This document shows, one piece after another, positions 42,965 to 51,718 of a stretch of DNA of 64,000 nucleotides. The stretch spans positions 62,001 to 126,000 of the forward strand of contig JACKLM010000003.1 of the NCBI GenBank assembly GCA_024235895.1, written 5' to 3'. The notes beneath the pieces were generated by a model, which saw nothing but the letters and a program-made list of their open reading frames with translations, was not told the origin of the DNA and did not search any database. Made by a program: the position numbers and the translations under genes. Within the stretch, counting starts at the first letter, position 1, and every line of letters starts with the position of its first letter. The stretch is from Burkholderiaceae bacterium. Its GTDB lineage: Bacteria; Pseudomonadota; Gammaproteobacteria; Burkholderiales; Burkholderiaceae_C.

Positions 42965-44368
42965 ATGAAAACCAACGCTTCCGTCTTCAAGGCCTACGAC
43001 ATCCGCGGCGTGGTCGGCAAGACCCTCGACGAGCGCTTCGCGCTGCACCTGGGCCGCGCCTTCGGCAGCGCCGCGCTGGCCGAGGGCGAGCGCGCGGTCG
43101 CGGTCGGGCGCGACGGGCGGCTGTCCGGGCCGGGGCTGGCGGCAGCGCTGGTCCGCGGGCTGAAGTCGACCGGGCTGGACGTCGTCGATCTGGGCGCGGT
43201 GACGACGCCGATGGCCTACTACGTCGCCGCCACGCGCGGCGAGCACGGCTGCCGCAGCGCGATCCAGGTCACGGGCAGCCACAACCCGAAGGACTACAAC
43301 GGCTTCAAGATGGTGCTGGCCGGCCGCGCGATCCATGGCGACGAGATCCAGGCACTGCGCCGGCGCATCGAGGCCGGCGACCATGCGGCCGGCAAGGGCC
43401 GCAGCGCGCGGATGGACATCGTGCCCGAATACCTCGCGCGCATCGCCGGCGACGTCCGGCTGGCGCGGCCGATGAAGATCGTCGTCGACTGCGGCAACGG
43501 CATCCCGGGCGCGAGCGCGCCGGCGCTGCTGCGCGCGATCGGCTGCGACGTGCGCGAGCTGTACAGCGAGGTCGACGGCGACTTCCCGAACCACCACCCG
43601 GACCCGAGCAAGCCGGAGAACCTGGCCGAGCTGATCGAGACCGTGAAGGCGACCGACGCCGAGCTGGGCCTGGCCTTCGACGGCGACGGCGACCGGCTTG
43701 GGGTCGTGACCAAGGACGGCCGCATCATCTACCCCGACCGCCAGCTGATGCTGCTGGCGCAGGACGTGCTGTCGCGCAACCCGGGCGCGACGGTGATCTT
43801 CGACGTCAAGTGCACGCAACGTCTGGCGCCGGCGATCCGCGCCGCCGGCGGCGTGCCGCTGATGTGGAAGACCGGCCACTCGCTGGTCAAGGCGAAGATG
43901 CGCGAGGTCGGCGCGCCGATCGCCGGCGAGATGAGCGGCCACATCTTCTTCGGCGAGCGCTGGTACGGCTTCGACGACGCGACCTACACGGCGGCGCGGC
44001 TGCTGGAGATCCTGTCGCGCAGCAAGAACCCGAGCCGGGTGTTGAACGCGCTGCCGACCAGCCACAGCACGCCCGAGCTCAACGTCCCCTGCGCCGAGGG
44101 CGAGCATCATGCGTTGGTGGCCGAGCTGCAATCGCGCGTGGCCGATGGGCGGCTGACGTTTCCCGGCGGCGAGGTCGGCACGATCGACGGCCTGCGCGTC
44201 GACTGGCCCGACGGCTTCGGACTGATCCGCGGCTCCAACACGACGCCGGTGCTGGTGCTGCGTTTCGAGGGCCACACGAAGCGTGCGCTGAAGCGCATCG
44301 AGGCCGATTTCATGGCCGCGCTGCGCAGCGTCAAGCCGGACGCGCGGGTGGCGGCGGCGGCGCATTGA
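42965..44368 (+). CDS. manB: Phosphomannomutase/phosphoglucomutase (AlgC type)
   Basis: A 467-residue alpha-D-phosphohexomutase. The catalytic phospho-Ser is in VTGSHNPKDYNGFK, metal binding is DGDGDRLG, sugar specificity is GEMSGH, and phosphate binding is RGSNTTPVLV. The start is MKTNASVFKAYDIRG. It interconverts mannose or glucose 1- and 6-phosphates for LPS and exopolysaccharide sugars. The symbol (manB versus algC/pgm) cannot be decided from sequence alone. The next genes are the palindromic repeat and the waaA-kdkA fusion. Confidence 0.93.
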   Translation: MKTNASVFKAYDIRGVVGKTLDERFALHLGRAFGSAALAEGERAVAVGRDGRLSGPGLAAALVRGLKSTGLDVVDLGAVTTPMAYYVAATRGEHGCRSAIQVTGSHNPKDYNGFKMVLAGRAIHGDEIQALRRRIEAGDHAAGKGRSARMDIVPEYLARIAGDVRLARPMKIVVDCGNGIPGASAPALLRAIGCDVRELYSEVDGDFPNHHPDPSKPENLAELIETVKATDAELGLAFDGDGDRLGVVTKDGRIIYPDRQLMLLAQDVLSRNPGATVIFDVKCTQRLAPAIRAAGGVPLMWKTGHSLVKAKMREVGAPIAGEMSGHIFFGERWYGFDDATYTAARLLEILSRSKNPSRVLNALPTSHSTPELNVPCAEGEHHALVAELQSRVADGRLTFPGGEVGTIDGLRVDWPDGFGLIRGSNTTPVLVLRFEGHTKRALKRIEADFMAALRSVKPDARVAAAAH

Positions 44369-44456
44369 GCGCGGGCTGCGCCGCGGCGGTCGGCGGCGCT
44401 GGGGTGTCCGCTTTCGGTCCGTTGCAGACAGTCGAAGTCGGTTCTTCGCCCCTCTT

Positions 44457-44813
44457 GGCGTTCGACGTGCCAGCGCGCCAAGGCCGGCGGGCACCCTCCC
44501 ACTCCATGCCCGGGGGCAGTGCCCCGGGCGCTCGCCAGGCACAAACAGTCCGCAGGACTGTTTGTGTCCGGGCTCGCTCCCCCGCCGTCGGCTGCGCCGC
44601 CGGCTCCTCCTCTACTTACGTGGGAGGGTGCCCGCCGACCTTGGCCTGCCACCGCCTGGGTATTCGACGGTCGAACACCGCTGCGGTTGCCCGCCGAGGA
44701 CAGCGGGTGCCCTTTCCCGTAAGTAAAGGAGGAGCCGGCGGCGCCAGCCGACGGCGGGGGACATGGAGGGAAAGGGCACCCGCTGGCCTCGGCACGCTGG
44801 CACGTCGAACGCC
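44457..44813. repeat. Composite palindromic repeat, locus A
   Basis: A 357-base structure in the 595-base gap before waaA-kdkA. Unit A1 (44477-44645) and unit A2 (44693-44793) are each inverted repeats with about 25-bp arms (ends GCCAAGGCCGGCGGGCACCC and GCCGAGGACAGCGGGTGCCC). A1 and A2 face each other around a palindromic centre (44652-44686, TTCGACGGTCGAA). Perfect 19-bp outer arms at 44457-44475 and 44795-44813 enclose all of it. Weaker symmetry continues about 80 bases outward on both sides. No protein gene is inside. Confidence 0.9.
44509..44577. repeat. Hairpin-bearing insert inside unit A1
   Basis: About 70 bases absent from the other three units. It carries CCCGGGG-GCAGTG-CCCCGGG (44509-44528) and a perfect 12-bp hairpin CACAAACAGTCC-GCA-GGACTGTTTGTG (44540-44566). 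It looks like a separate REP-like element inserted into A1. Confidence 0.75.
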
Positions 44814-44963
44814 TGACGAAGCGAAAGATCAACTTCGACGACCGTCGACAACGGGCGGATTGCGGAGATCCGAGACCCCTTGCGGCTGCCACCCAGTTCA
44901 GCGTGCATCGACGGGCCTGCCGTCCACTCAAGCAGCGGCTGTCCAGCCTGGCCGGCGCAGCAC

Positions 44964-47048
44964 ATGACCTTCCTTTACAGCCTCGCTGCGCATCTGTTGC
45001 GCGCGGTCGCCTGGCCGACGCTGTGGTGGCTGGGGCGCAAGACGCCGGAATTCCGCGAGCGCTGGGCCGAGCGGCGTGCGCGTGTCGACTATCCCGCTGC
45101 CTGGCAAGGCGGCATCGTCGTGCACGCGGTGTCGATGGGCGAGGTGATCGCCGCCACCCCGATCGTCGAGGGCCTGCTCGCTGCGCACCCCGGGCTGCCG
45201 CTGGTGCTGACCTGCACCACGCCGACCGCGTCGGCGCTGATCGGCGAGCGCTTCGGCGCGCGCGCGCACCATGTCTACCTGCCGTTCGACGCCCCGGGCG
45301 CGGTGCGGCGCTTCCTGGCCGGCACCGCGCCGCGGCTGCTGCTGGTGATGGAGACCGAGCTGTGGCCCAACCTGCTGCGGCTGGCGCAGGAGCGCGGCAC
45401 CGCGGTCGTCGTCGCCGGCGCGCGGCTGTCCGAGCGCTCGGCACGGCGCTACGCGCGCGTCGCCTGGCTGAGCGGCCGCATCCTGGCGGACATCGACCTG
45501 CTGCTGGTGCAGGACGAGGCCACGCGCGCGCGCTTCCTCCTGCTCGGCGCGGCGCCGGCGCGCGTCCGCGTCACCGGCAGCCCGAAGTTCGACATCGCGC
45601 TGCCGCCGGACCTGCAGGCGCTGGCCGGCCGTTTCGGTGCCATGACCGCGGGCCGGCGCGTCTGGCTGGCCGCCAGCACGCACGAGGGCGAGGAGGCCGC
45701 GGTGCTGGACACGCTGGACGCGCTGCGCGCGCGCTGGCCGTCGCTGCTGCTGGTGCTGGTGCCGCGCCACCCGCAGCGCTTCGACGCCGTCGCCGCGCTG
45801 CTCGACCAGCGTGCCCTGCGCTGGCAGCGCCGCAGCGCGCTGGCCGAGGGCGAGGCCTGCGCCGCGGATGCCGCGGTGCTGCTCGGCGACACCATGGGCG
45901 AGCTGCGGGCGTGGTACGGCGCGGCCGAGATTGCCTTCGTCGGCGGCACCCTGGTCGAACGCGGCGGCCACAGCCCGCTGGAGGCGATGCCCTTCGGCAC
46001 GCCGGTGCTGCACGGGCCGCATGTCTTCAACTTTGCCGAGGTGTTCGCGGCGCTGCGCGAGGCCGAGGCCGCGGTGCCGGTGGTCGATGCGGGCACGCTC
46101 ACGGCGGCGGTCGACCGGCTGCTCGCCGACCCGCAGGCCGCGCGTGCGATCGGCGCCCGCGCGCGCGACTGGGCCGGGCGCCAGCGTGGTGCGGCCGATC
46201 GCAGCGTGAAGGCGATCGGCGCCCTGCTGGCGCAGCTGCCGCCGATGGTCGAGCGGCGCGAGGGCGGCTGGGTCTGGCGCGCCGACGCGGAGCGGCTGCG
46301 CGATGCCGGCCCGGCGCAGCTCGACCCGGCGCGATGGCCGCGGCGCGAGCCGGTGGACGGCAGCGGGCGCGGATCGGCGTGGTTCGTCGGTGGCGTGGCG
46401 GACGGCCGGGACGGCATCGAGGCGCTGCTGCGCCACTACCGCCGCGGCGGCTGGGCCGGGCGGCTGCTCGGCGATCGCTTCGCGCACCGGCGCGCCGCCG
46501 CCACGCGTGCGCTGGCCGAGTTCGCGCTGCTGCGCCGGCTGCGCGCGATCGGCGTCGCGGTGCCGCGCCCGCTGCTGGCCGGCGTGCGCCGCAGCGGGCT
46601 GTTCGACCGCGGCGACATCCTCGTCGAGCGCCTTGCCGGCGCGCGCAACCTGGTGCGAGGCCTGCAGGATGCGCCGCTGCCGGCGGCGACGTGGCAGCGC
46701 ATCGGGGAGGCGATCGGCCGGCTGCACGCGGCCGGGGCCGATCACCGCGATCTGAATGCGCACAACCTGCTGCTGGTGCGCGACGCCGACGCAGGCGAGG
46801 AGATCGCGATCGTCGACTTCGACGGCTGCCGCGCTCGCGCCTCGGGGGCCTGGGCCGAGGCCAATCTGGCGCGGCTGCTGCGCTCGCTGCGCAAGGAGTC
46901 GGCGCTGGCGCGGCGTGCGGGGCGTGACCTGCACTGGGACGAGGCGCGCGACTGGCCGCCTCTGCTGCGAGGACGCGACACCGTGCGCGCCGCGGCGGCG
47001 GCCGCCGGGCCCACCGACCGCGCGCGCGCGTCGCGGTGGCCGGTATGA
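44964..47048 (+). CDS. waaA: Fusion of Kdo transferase (WaaA) and Kdo kinase (KdkA)
   Basis: A 694-residue two-domain protein of LPS inner-core synthesis. Residues 1-about 425 are WaaA/KdtA: the membrane anchor MTFLYSLAAHLLRAVAW, the catalytic Glu60 in AVSMGEV, GSPKFDIALP and FVGGTLVERGGHSPLEAM. Residues about 460-690 resemble KdkA: RHYRRGGWAGRLLGDRF, the kinase loop HRDLNAHN (His594-Asn601) and IVDFDGCR (Asp618, Asp620). WaaA adds Kdo to lipid A precursor; KdkA phosphorylates a single Kdo at position 4. The fusion predicts a mono-Kdo-phosphate core. The start at 44964 is the WaaA start. No frameshift is seen in the linker. Confidence 0.92.
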   Translation: MTFLYSLAAHLLRAVAWPTLWWLGRKTPEFRERWAERRARVDYPAAWQGGIVVHAVSMGEVIAATPIVEGLLAAHPGLPLVLTCTTPTASALIGERFGARAHHVYLPFDAPGAVRRFLAGTAPRLLLVMETELWPNLLRLAQERGTAVVVAGARLSERSARRYARVAWLSGRILADIDLLLVQDEATRARFLLLGAAPARVRVTGSPKFDIALPPDLQALAGRFGAMTAGRRVWLAASTHEGEEAAVLDTLDALRARWPSLLLVLVPRHPQRFDAVAALLDQRALRWQRRSALAEGEACAADAAVLLGDTMGELRAWYGAAEIAFVGGTLVERGGHSPLEAMPFGTPVLHGPHVFNFAEVFAALREAEAAVPVVDAGTLTAAVDRLLADPQAARAIGARARDWAGRQRGAADRSVKAIGALLAQLPPMVERREGGWVWRADAERLRDAGPAQLDPARWPRREPVDGSGRGSAWFVGGVADGRDGIEALLRHYRRGGWAGRLLGDRFAHRRAAATRALAEFALLRRLRAIGVAVPRPLLAGVRRSGLFDRGDILVERLAGARNLVRGLQDAPLPAATWQRIGEAIGRLHAAGADHRDLNAHNLLLVRDADAGEEIAIVDFDGCRARASGAWAEANLARLLRSLRKESALARRAGRDLHWDEARDWPPLLRGRDTVRAAAAAAGPTDRARASRWPV

Positions 47049-47196
47049 CGGGGTGCCGCGGGCCGGGCGCGAAAGCGGCGCCCGGGCGTCGGTCCTTCGC
47101 ATCCTCGCATTGGCTACGATCCGACGCTTCCGGGGCCGGCCGCGACCGCCCGTCCCGCGCCCACGACCACGGCGCCCGCCGAACGATGCCTTCGCC

Positions 47197-47796
47197 ATGA
47201 ACCCCAAGATCTTCTGCATCGGCTTTCACAAGACCGGGACGACGAGCATGCGGCGCGCGCTGGAGATGCTCGGCTACCGCGTGACCGGGCCGAACGGCAC
47301 GCGCGATCCGCAGATCGCGAGCAAGGTTCACGCGATGGCCGATGCGCTGGTGCCCCAGTTCGACGCCTTCCAGGACAACCCCTGGCCGGTGCTGTACCGC
47401 TACCTCGACGAGCGCCATCCCGGCAGCAAGTTCATCCTGACGGTGCGCAGCCCCGAGACGTGGATCCGCAGCCAGGTGCGCGACTTCGCACGCCGCGAGA
47501 CGCCGATGCGTCGCTGGATCTACGGCGCCGGCTGCCCGGAAGGCAACGAGGCGGTCTACCTCGAGCGCTACCGACGCCACAACGAGGAGGTGCAGGGCTA
47601 CTTCGCAGGCCGCCCGCAGGCCTTCCTGCTGATGGACCTGCCCGGCGGCGACGGCTGGGACAAGCTGTGCGCCTTCCTGGGGCGCCCGGTCCCGGCCGAG
47701 CCCTTTCCGCGCGCCAACCCGGCCAGTCGTTCGCGCGCGCTGAAGAATACCGTCGCGCGCTGGCTCGCCGGCGGCAGGCCGGGGCCGGGCCGCTGA
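47197..47796 (+). CDS. Sulfotransferase family protein (small)
   Basis: A 199-residue protein that opens directly with the 5'-phosphosulfate loop (IFCIGFHKTGTTSMRRAL), followed by the conserved Arg-Ser segment (FILTVRSPETWIRSQ). It is shorter than most PAPS sulfotransferases, which run 250-300 residues, but the ends look natural. A TACGAT hexamer (47115-47120) could be its -10. Its stop is 12 bases from the stop of the convergent second sulfotransferase. The acceptor is unknown; LPS core or another surface glycan is an inference from the neighbours. Confidence 0.82.
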   Translation: MNPKIFCIGFHKTGTTSMRRALEMLGYRVTGPNGTRDPQIASKVHAMADALVPQFDAFQDNPWPVLYRYLDERHPGSKFILTVRSPETWIRSQVRDFARRETPMRRWIYGAGCPEGNEAVYLERYRRHNEEVQGYFAGRPQAFLLMDLPGGDGWDKLCAFLGRPVPAEPFPRANPASRSRALKNTVARWLAGGRPGPGR

Positions 47797-47808
47797 GCCG
47801 TCGCCGCG

Positions 47809-48513
47809 TCAGCCGTCGAAGCGGTAGCCCATCAGCGCGATCTCGTCGCGGAACAGCTCGGCGATGCGCAGGCGATCGTCGTCGCCGAGCACCTCGCGCG
47901 CGCTGCGCCGGTCGCGGCGGTACTGGGCCTTGAGCCGCGGCAGCTCGAGCGGCTCGGCGATGCCCCATTGCCGGCGCAGCGCGTCGAGCTCGCCAGCCAG
48001 ATCCTCGAAGCGGCAGATGCGGTCGACCGCGACCTGGCCGTCGATCGTGTACAGCCCGATGCCGCGACGTTTGAGCACCTGAAGCTCGTCGGAGTGGATG
48101 AACGCGGTCAGGCTCGACCGGGACCGCTTGCGCTGCTTCCAGTGGTACAGCGACAGCACGCGGTCCCAGGGATCGCGCTCGAAGCAGAACTTGAAGTAGC
48201 TGCGCCAGCGCTCCTCGCCGAGGCGGGCGCGGATCTCGGCGGCCGAGATGTGGTTGTAGTAGCCCAGCTCCTGCTGGGCCCGGCCGCGCAACACCGCCGC
48301 CAGCGCCTTGCCGACCCCGACCTCGCGCATCGGAAACCGGTCGTGCTGCGGCCCCGGCAGGCCCAGCGCGCGGCGGATCTTTTCGTCGGCCGGCGACACC
48401 GGCGTGATGACGTCGTCGGGCCCGCAGATCCTGGCCAGCGCCAGTTCGATCGACGTGCCGGCCGTCTTGTTGGTCTTGATGAAGACGAAGCGATGCCGGT
48501 GCGAGATGATCAT
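47809..48513 (-). CDS. Sulfotransferase family 2-like protein
   Basis: A 234-residue protein with a FIKTNKTAGTSIELALARI PAPS loop and FKFCFERDPWDRVLSLYHWK, which resembles the 3'-phosphate-binding block of carbohydrate sulfotransferases (Sulfotransfer_2). No signal peptide or membrane helix is evident. The start at 48513 (MIISHRHRFVF) is 8 bases after the next sulfotransferase gene, so the two are almost certainly co-transcribed. The acceptor is unknown. Confidence 0.85.
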   Translation of the reverse strand: MIISHRHRFVFIKTNKTAGTSIELALARICGPDDVITPVSPADEKIRRALGLPGPQHDRFPMREVGVGKALAAVLRGRAQQELGYYNHISAAEIRARLGEERWRSYFKFCFERDPWDRVLSLYHWKQRKRSRSSLTAFIHSDELQVLKRRGIGLYTIDGQVAVDRICRFEDLAGELDALRRQWGIAEPLELPRLKAQYRRDRRSAREVLGDDDRLRIAELFRDEIALMGYRFDG

Positions 48514-48521
48514 GCCGGCCT

Positions 48522-49331
48522 CTATCGCGGTGTGGCCGCCTGCGCGCCCGCCGCGGCACGGCGCGCGCGCAGGTACAGCCACAGCTTGCGGCGCGCGTCG
48601 AGCCGCAGCAGCGTGCGGCGCAGCGGGCCGACGGACTCGGGGTAGCGGCTCGGCGCGGGGTCCGGCACGACGTCGGCCAGACAGGCCTCCCAGCGGTCGT
48701 CGGGCTCGTAGCCGGCGGCGACCAGGTCCGGCGACAGCGAGCCGTGGAGCTGCTGCTGGGCCTTCACGCGCGGCAGGTTGTCGCGCCACAGGCCGACGCT
48801 GTCGGGGGCGATCGGGCGCACGCTGTGCAAGGCCTCCAGCGACGCGGCCGAGACCTGGGCATGCTCGTGGTAGTGCGAGAACGGGTGGCGGATGCGCAGC
48901 CAGGGAAACCGCGCGCAGAGCTGCCGCTGCGCCGCGTCGGGATCGGCGACGAAGTCCTCGTAGCGCAGCACCAGGCAGCGCGGGTGGTCGACGAAGTCGG
49001 CGGCCGCGGCCTGATTCTCGCGCCAGACGCGGATGTTCGTGTAGTAGCGGTCGCGGCTCCTGCCATGCCGGCTGACGATGACGTCGCGCGGGTCGCGCAG
49101 GAGGTAGACGACGTGGAAGTCGGGCACGGCGGCGAGCACCGCCGCCATCGACGGCGTGTCCTTGGGCCGCTTGGTCAGCAGCAGCTCGCCCGGCGCGGCG
49201 CGCCCCAGGTGGTAGCGCAGCTCGTGCTCGTGGTGCCGGTCGATGTGCATGCACGTGACCATCGCCTCGTGCAGCAGCGTCGTGCCGCTGCGCGGCGCGC
49301 AGGCCACGATGTGCAGGTGGCGAAAGCTCAC
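48522..49331 (-). CDS. Sulfotransferase (PAPS-dependent)
   Basis: A 269-residue protein with the PAPS 5' loop CAPRSGTTLLHEAMV and the 3' block VVYLLRDPRDVIVSRHGRSR. It is distinct in sequence from the two neighbouring sulfotransferases, so the three are not recent duplicates. An acidic/aromatic mid-region and a basic tail (RRKLWLYLRARRAA) follow. It is co-directional with the glycosyltransferase upstream (40-base gap). Confidence 0.88.
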   Translation of the reverse strand: MSFRHLHIVACAPRSGTTLLHEAMVTCMHIDRHHEHELRYHLGRAAPGELLLTKRPKDTPSMAAVLAAVPDFHVVYLLRDPRDVIVSRHGRSRDRYYTNIRVWRENQAAAADFVDHPRCLVLRYEDFVADPDAAQRQLCARFPWLRIRHPFSHYHEHAQVSAASLEALHSVRPIAPDSVGLWRDNLPRVKAQQQLHGSLSPDLVAAGYEPDDRWEACLADVVPDPAPSRYPESVGPLRRTLLRLDARRKLWLYLRARRAAAGAQAATPR

Positions 49332-49371
49332 GGCTGCGGCCCCCGCCGCCTCGCCGCAGCGGCCAGGACCC

Positions 49372-50274
49372 TCATCCGCGCACCGCCCCCGACCGCACGC
49401 GCCGGATCCAGCTGCGCAGCCGGGTCGTCCAGCGGCTGCCGGTGTAGCGCCCCTTGCTCACGTGCCGGATGCGGTAGGGCGGCGGCATGTCCAGCCCGAC
49501 GCCGTCGCTGCGCAGCAGCCAGCGGAAGGCGGGGTCCTCGTAGGTCTTGCGCCAGCGGTCCGCCGGCCGCTGGTAGTACGCGATGCGCGCGCAGTAGCCG
49601 CAGGCGCGCGCGACGTCGCCGTGCGCGATCTGCATCGGCCCGGTGGCCTTGTGCAGCGGGTTGGCGACGAAGCGCTCGCCATCGATGTCGACCAGCCGCG
49701 GGGCCGCCGCCTGCAGCGCGGGATCGTCGTCGGCCAGCATCGGCGAGATGCGCTCGGCCTTCGGGTGCACGAGCGCGTCGCGTCGCCCCTGCAGCGCGTG
49801 CGCCAGGCCGTCCAGGCAACCATCGCGGAACATCACGTCGCAGTCGGTGAACCAGATCCAGTCGGCCGAGGTCGCCAGCGCCGCCCGGTTGCGGCCGATC
49901 GCGCGCCGGAACAGCTGCTCGCGCGGCAGCGGCTGCCAGTTCCAGCGCACGCCGGGGACCTGCTGCGCGCCGAAGAAGGCGAGCAGCTCGACGGTGCGCT
50001 CGTCCTCGGGGCAGTAGAAGACGGTCATGACGACGTTCGCCGCCGTCGGCGGCCATCGCACCAGCGAGCTGAGCTGGTAGGCCTGCAGGTGCGCGTAGTT
50101 CCAGCAGTGGCTGACGATCTCCAGCGTCAGCCGGCCGGTGCAGGCTGCCCGCCGGTCGACGGGCGGCAGGCCGGGCTCGACCCAGCGCGCAGGGACCAGG
50201 CCGCTGGCGGCCACGCGCAGCCACCAGCCCATCAGCCTGTCGCGCCATCGGTCAGGCCGCGCGACGCTGCTCAT
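49372..50274 (-). CDS. Glycosyltransferase-like protein (GT-A type)
   Basis: A 300-residue protein. After a basic N-terminus come LEIVSHCWNYAHLQAYQLSS, MTVFYCPEDERTVELLAFF, and a DxD-like metal motif in WIWFTDCDVMFRDG. The second half includes FVANPLHKATGPMQIAH and RWLLRSDGVGLDMPPPYRI, suggesting a nucleotide-sugar transferase of the GT2-like group. The sugar and acceptor are not known. It leads the minus-strand run that contains two of the sulfotransferases, so it may build the glycan they sulfate. Confidence 0.78.
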   Translation of the reverse strand: MSSVARPDRWRDRLMGWWLRVAASGLVPARWVEPGLPPVDRRAACTGRLTLEIVSHCWNYAHLQAYQLSSLVRWPPTAANVVMTVFYCPEDERTVELLAFFGAQQVPGVRWNWQPLPREQLFRRAIGRNRAALATSADWIWFTDCDVMFRDGCLDGLAHALQGRRDALVHPKAERISPMLADDDPALQAAAPRLVDIDGERFVANPLHKATGPMQIAHGDVARACGYCARIAYYQRPADRWRKTYEDPAFRWLLRSDGVGLDMPPPYRIRHVSKGRYTGSRWTTRLRSWIRRVRSGAVRG

Positions 50275-50334
50275 CGGGACGTCGACCGCGTGGTCGGCCG
50301 CAGGCGGTCTGGCGGCGGTAGCGTGGCGGCGCGG

Positions 50335-51657
50335 TCAACGCGCCAGCATGCCGTTGACCGCCTCCAGATCCCCCTCGGCCAGCGTCCCCGCCGCCTGCCG
50401 CAGCCTGAGGCCCCCGACCAGCACCTCGTAGCGTGCGCGCGCCAGATCGCGCTGGGTCTGGAACAGCTGCGTCTGCGCGTTGAGCACGTCCAGGTTGACG
50501 CGCACGCCCACCTTGTAGCCGAGCTGCGTGGCCTCCAGCGCGAGCTTGCTCGACGCCTCGGCGGCCTCCAGCGCGCGCACCTGCGCGGCCCCCGACTGCA
50601 CACCGAAGAACGCCGTGCGCGTGCCCAGCGCCACCGCGCGGCGCGCGCCCTCCAGGTCGTTGCGCGCCTTCTCCTGCAGCGCCACCGTCTCCTTGATGCG
50701 GTTGCCGGTCGCGCCGCCGGTGTACAGCGGCAGGTTGAACTGCAGGCCGACCGACGCGTTGCGCGTGAAGCCCGACGCCCCCTGCGGGTACCGGCCGCCG
50801 TAGTGGGCGCCGCCGACCGACCCGACCGCATCCAGCGTCGGCCCCTCGGCGGCGCGCGCGCGGTCGACCTCGAGCTGCGCGATCTCCAGGGCAGCGCGCG
50901 CGCGCTCGACCACCGGGTGCCGGCCCTCGGCGCCGGCGACCCACTCGTCGGCGCCCGCGGGGGCCAGCGGCGGCAGCGTCACCGGGGCGCGCAGCGGCAG
51001 CGGCGCGACGCCCTGGCGGCCGACGAGCTGGTCCAGCGCGACGCGCGTGACCCGCAACTCGTTGTCGGCCGCGATCTCCTGCGCCTGCGCGAGGTCGAAT
51101 CGTGCCTGCGCCTCGCGCGTGTCGGTGATCGTCGCCGTGCCGACCTCGAACGCGCGCTTGGCCGAGGCCAGCTGCTCGGCGATCGCCGCCTTGCCGGCGC
51201 GCGCGGTGGCCAGCGTGTCCTCGGCCGCGAGGACGTCGAAATAGGCCTGCGCCAGGCGCACGATCAGGTCCTGCTCGGCCGTCGCGAGCTCGGCCTGCGC
51301 GGCAGTCAGCGCGCGCTGCGCCTGCTCGATCTGGACCCGGTTGGCCGGGTTGTAGATCGACCAACGGCCGCCCAGCGCCGCCTGCAGCGTGTTGCTGTCG
51401 CCCGCGGAGAATTTCGGCGGGTCGACGTTGGCGGCGGTTGCGCCGGCGCTCAGGTTCGCCGACGGGCGCACCAGCGCGTCGGCCTGTGCCGCGCGGAAGC
51501 CCGCCGATTCGGCCTGCGCGCGCGCCGCAAGGTAGGCGGCGTCGAAGCCGCGCGCGGCCTCGTACAGCGTGCGCAGGTCCTGCGCGGCGGCACCCTGGGC
51601 GAGCACGGCGGCGAGCGCGGCGGCGAGGGTGAGGGCAGTGGTTCGCATGCGACGCAT
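50335..51657 (-). CDS. tolC: TolC-family outer membrane protein
   Basis: A 440-residue outer-membrane channel for type I secretion or efflux. A signal peptide (LTLAAALAAVLAQGAAAQ) precedes two TolC-like repeats of long coiled helices (QAQRALTAAQAELATAEQDL; KARNDLEGARRAVALGTRTA). Beta segments typical of the barrel are also present (GFTRNASVGLQFNLPLYTGG). It is likely the outer-membrane partner of the RND pump at 52794-55970 and other exporters. Confidence 0.93.
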   Translation of the reverse strand: MRRMRTTALTLAAALAAVLAQGAAAQDLRTLYEAARGFDAAYLAARAQAESAGFRAAQADALVRPSANLSAGATAANVDPPKFSAGDSNTLQAALGGRWSIYNPANRVQIEQAQRALTAAQAELATAEQDLIVRLAQAYFDVLAAEDTLATARAGKAAIAEQLASAKRAFEVGTATITDTREAQARFDLAQAQEIAADNELRVTRVALDQLVGRQGVAPLPLRAPVTLPPLAPAGADEWVAGAEGRHPVVERARAALEIAQLEVDRARAAEGPTLDAVGSVGGAHYGGRYPQGASGFTRNASVGLQFNLPLYTGGATGNRIKETVALQEKARNDLEGARRAVALGTRTAFFGVQSGAAQVRALEAAEASSKLALEATQLGYKVGVRVNLDVLNAQTQLFQTQRDLARARYEVLVGGLRLRQAAGTLAEGDLEAVNGMLAR

Positions 51658-51718
51658 GGGCGGGACCTCGGTCTGTGAGAGGGTTCGGTGAGGGCTGCTT
51701 CGCTCGGGCGCGGCGCGC

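Noticed and set aside
44519..44722. Small reading frames inside the palindromic repeat
   Set aside because: They are low-complexity Pro/Ala/Arg peptides that arise from the repeat's own sequence; similar peptides appear in locus B in other frames.
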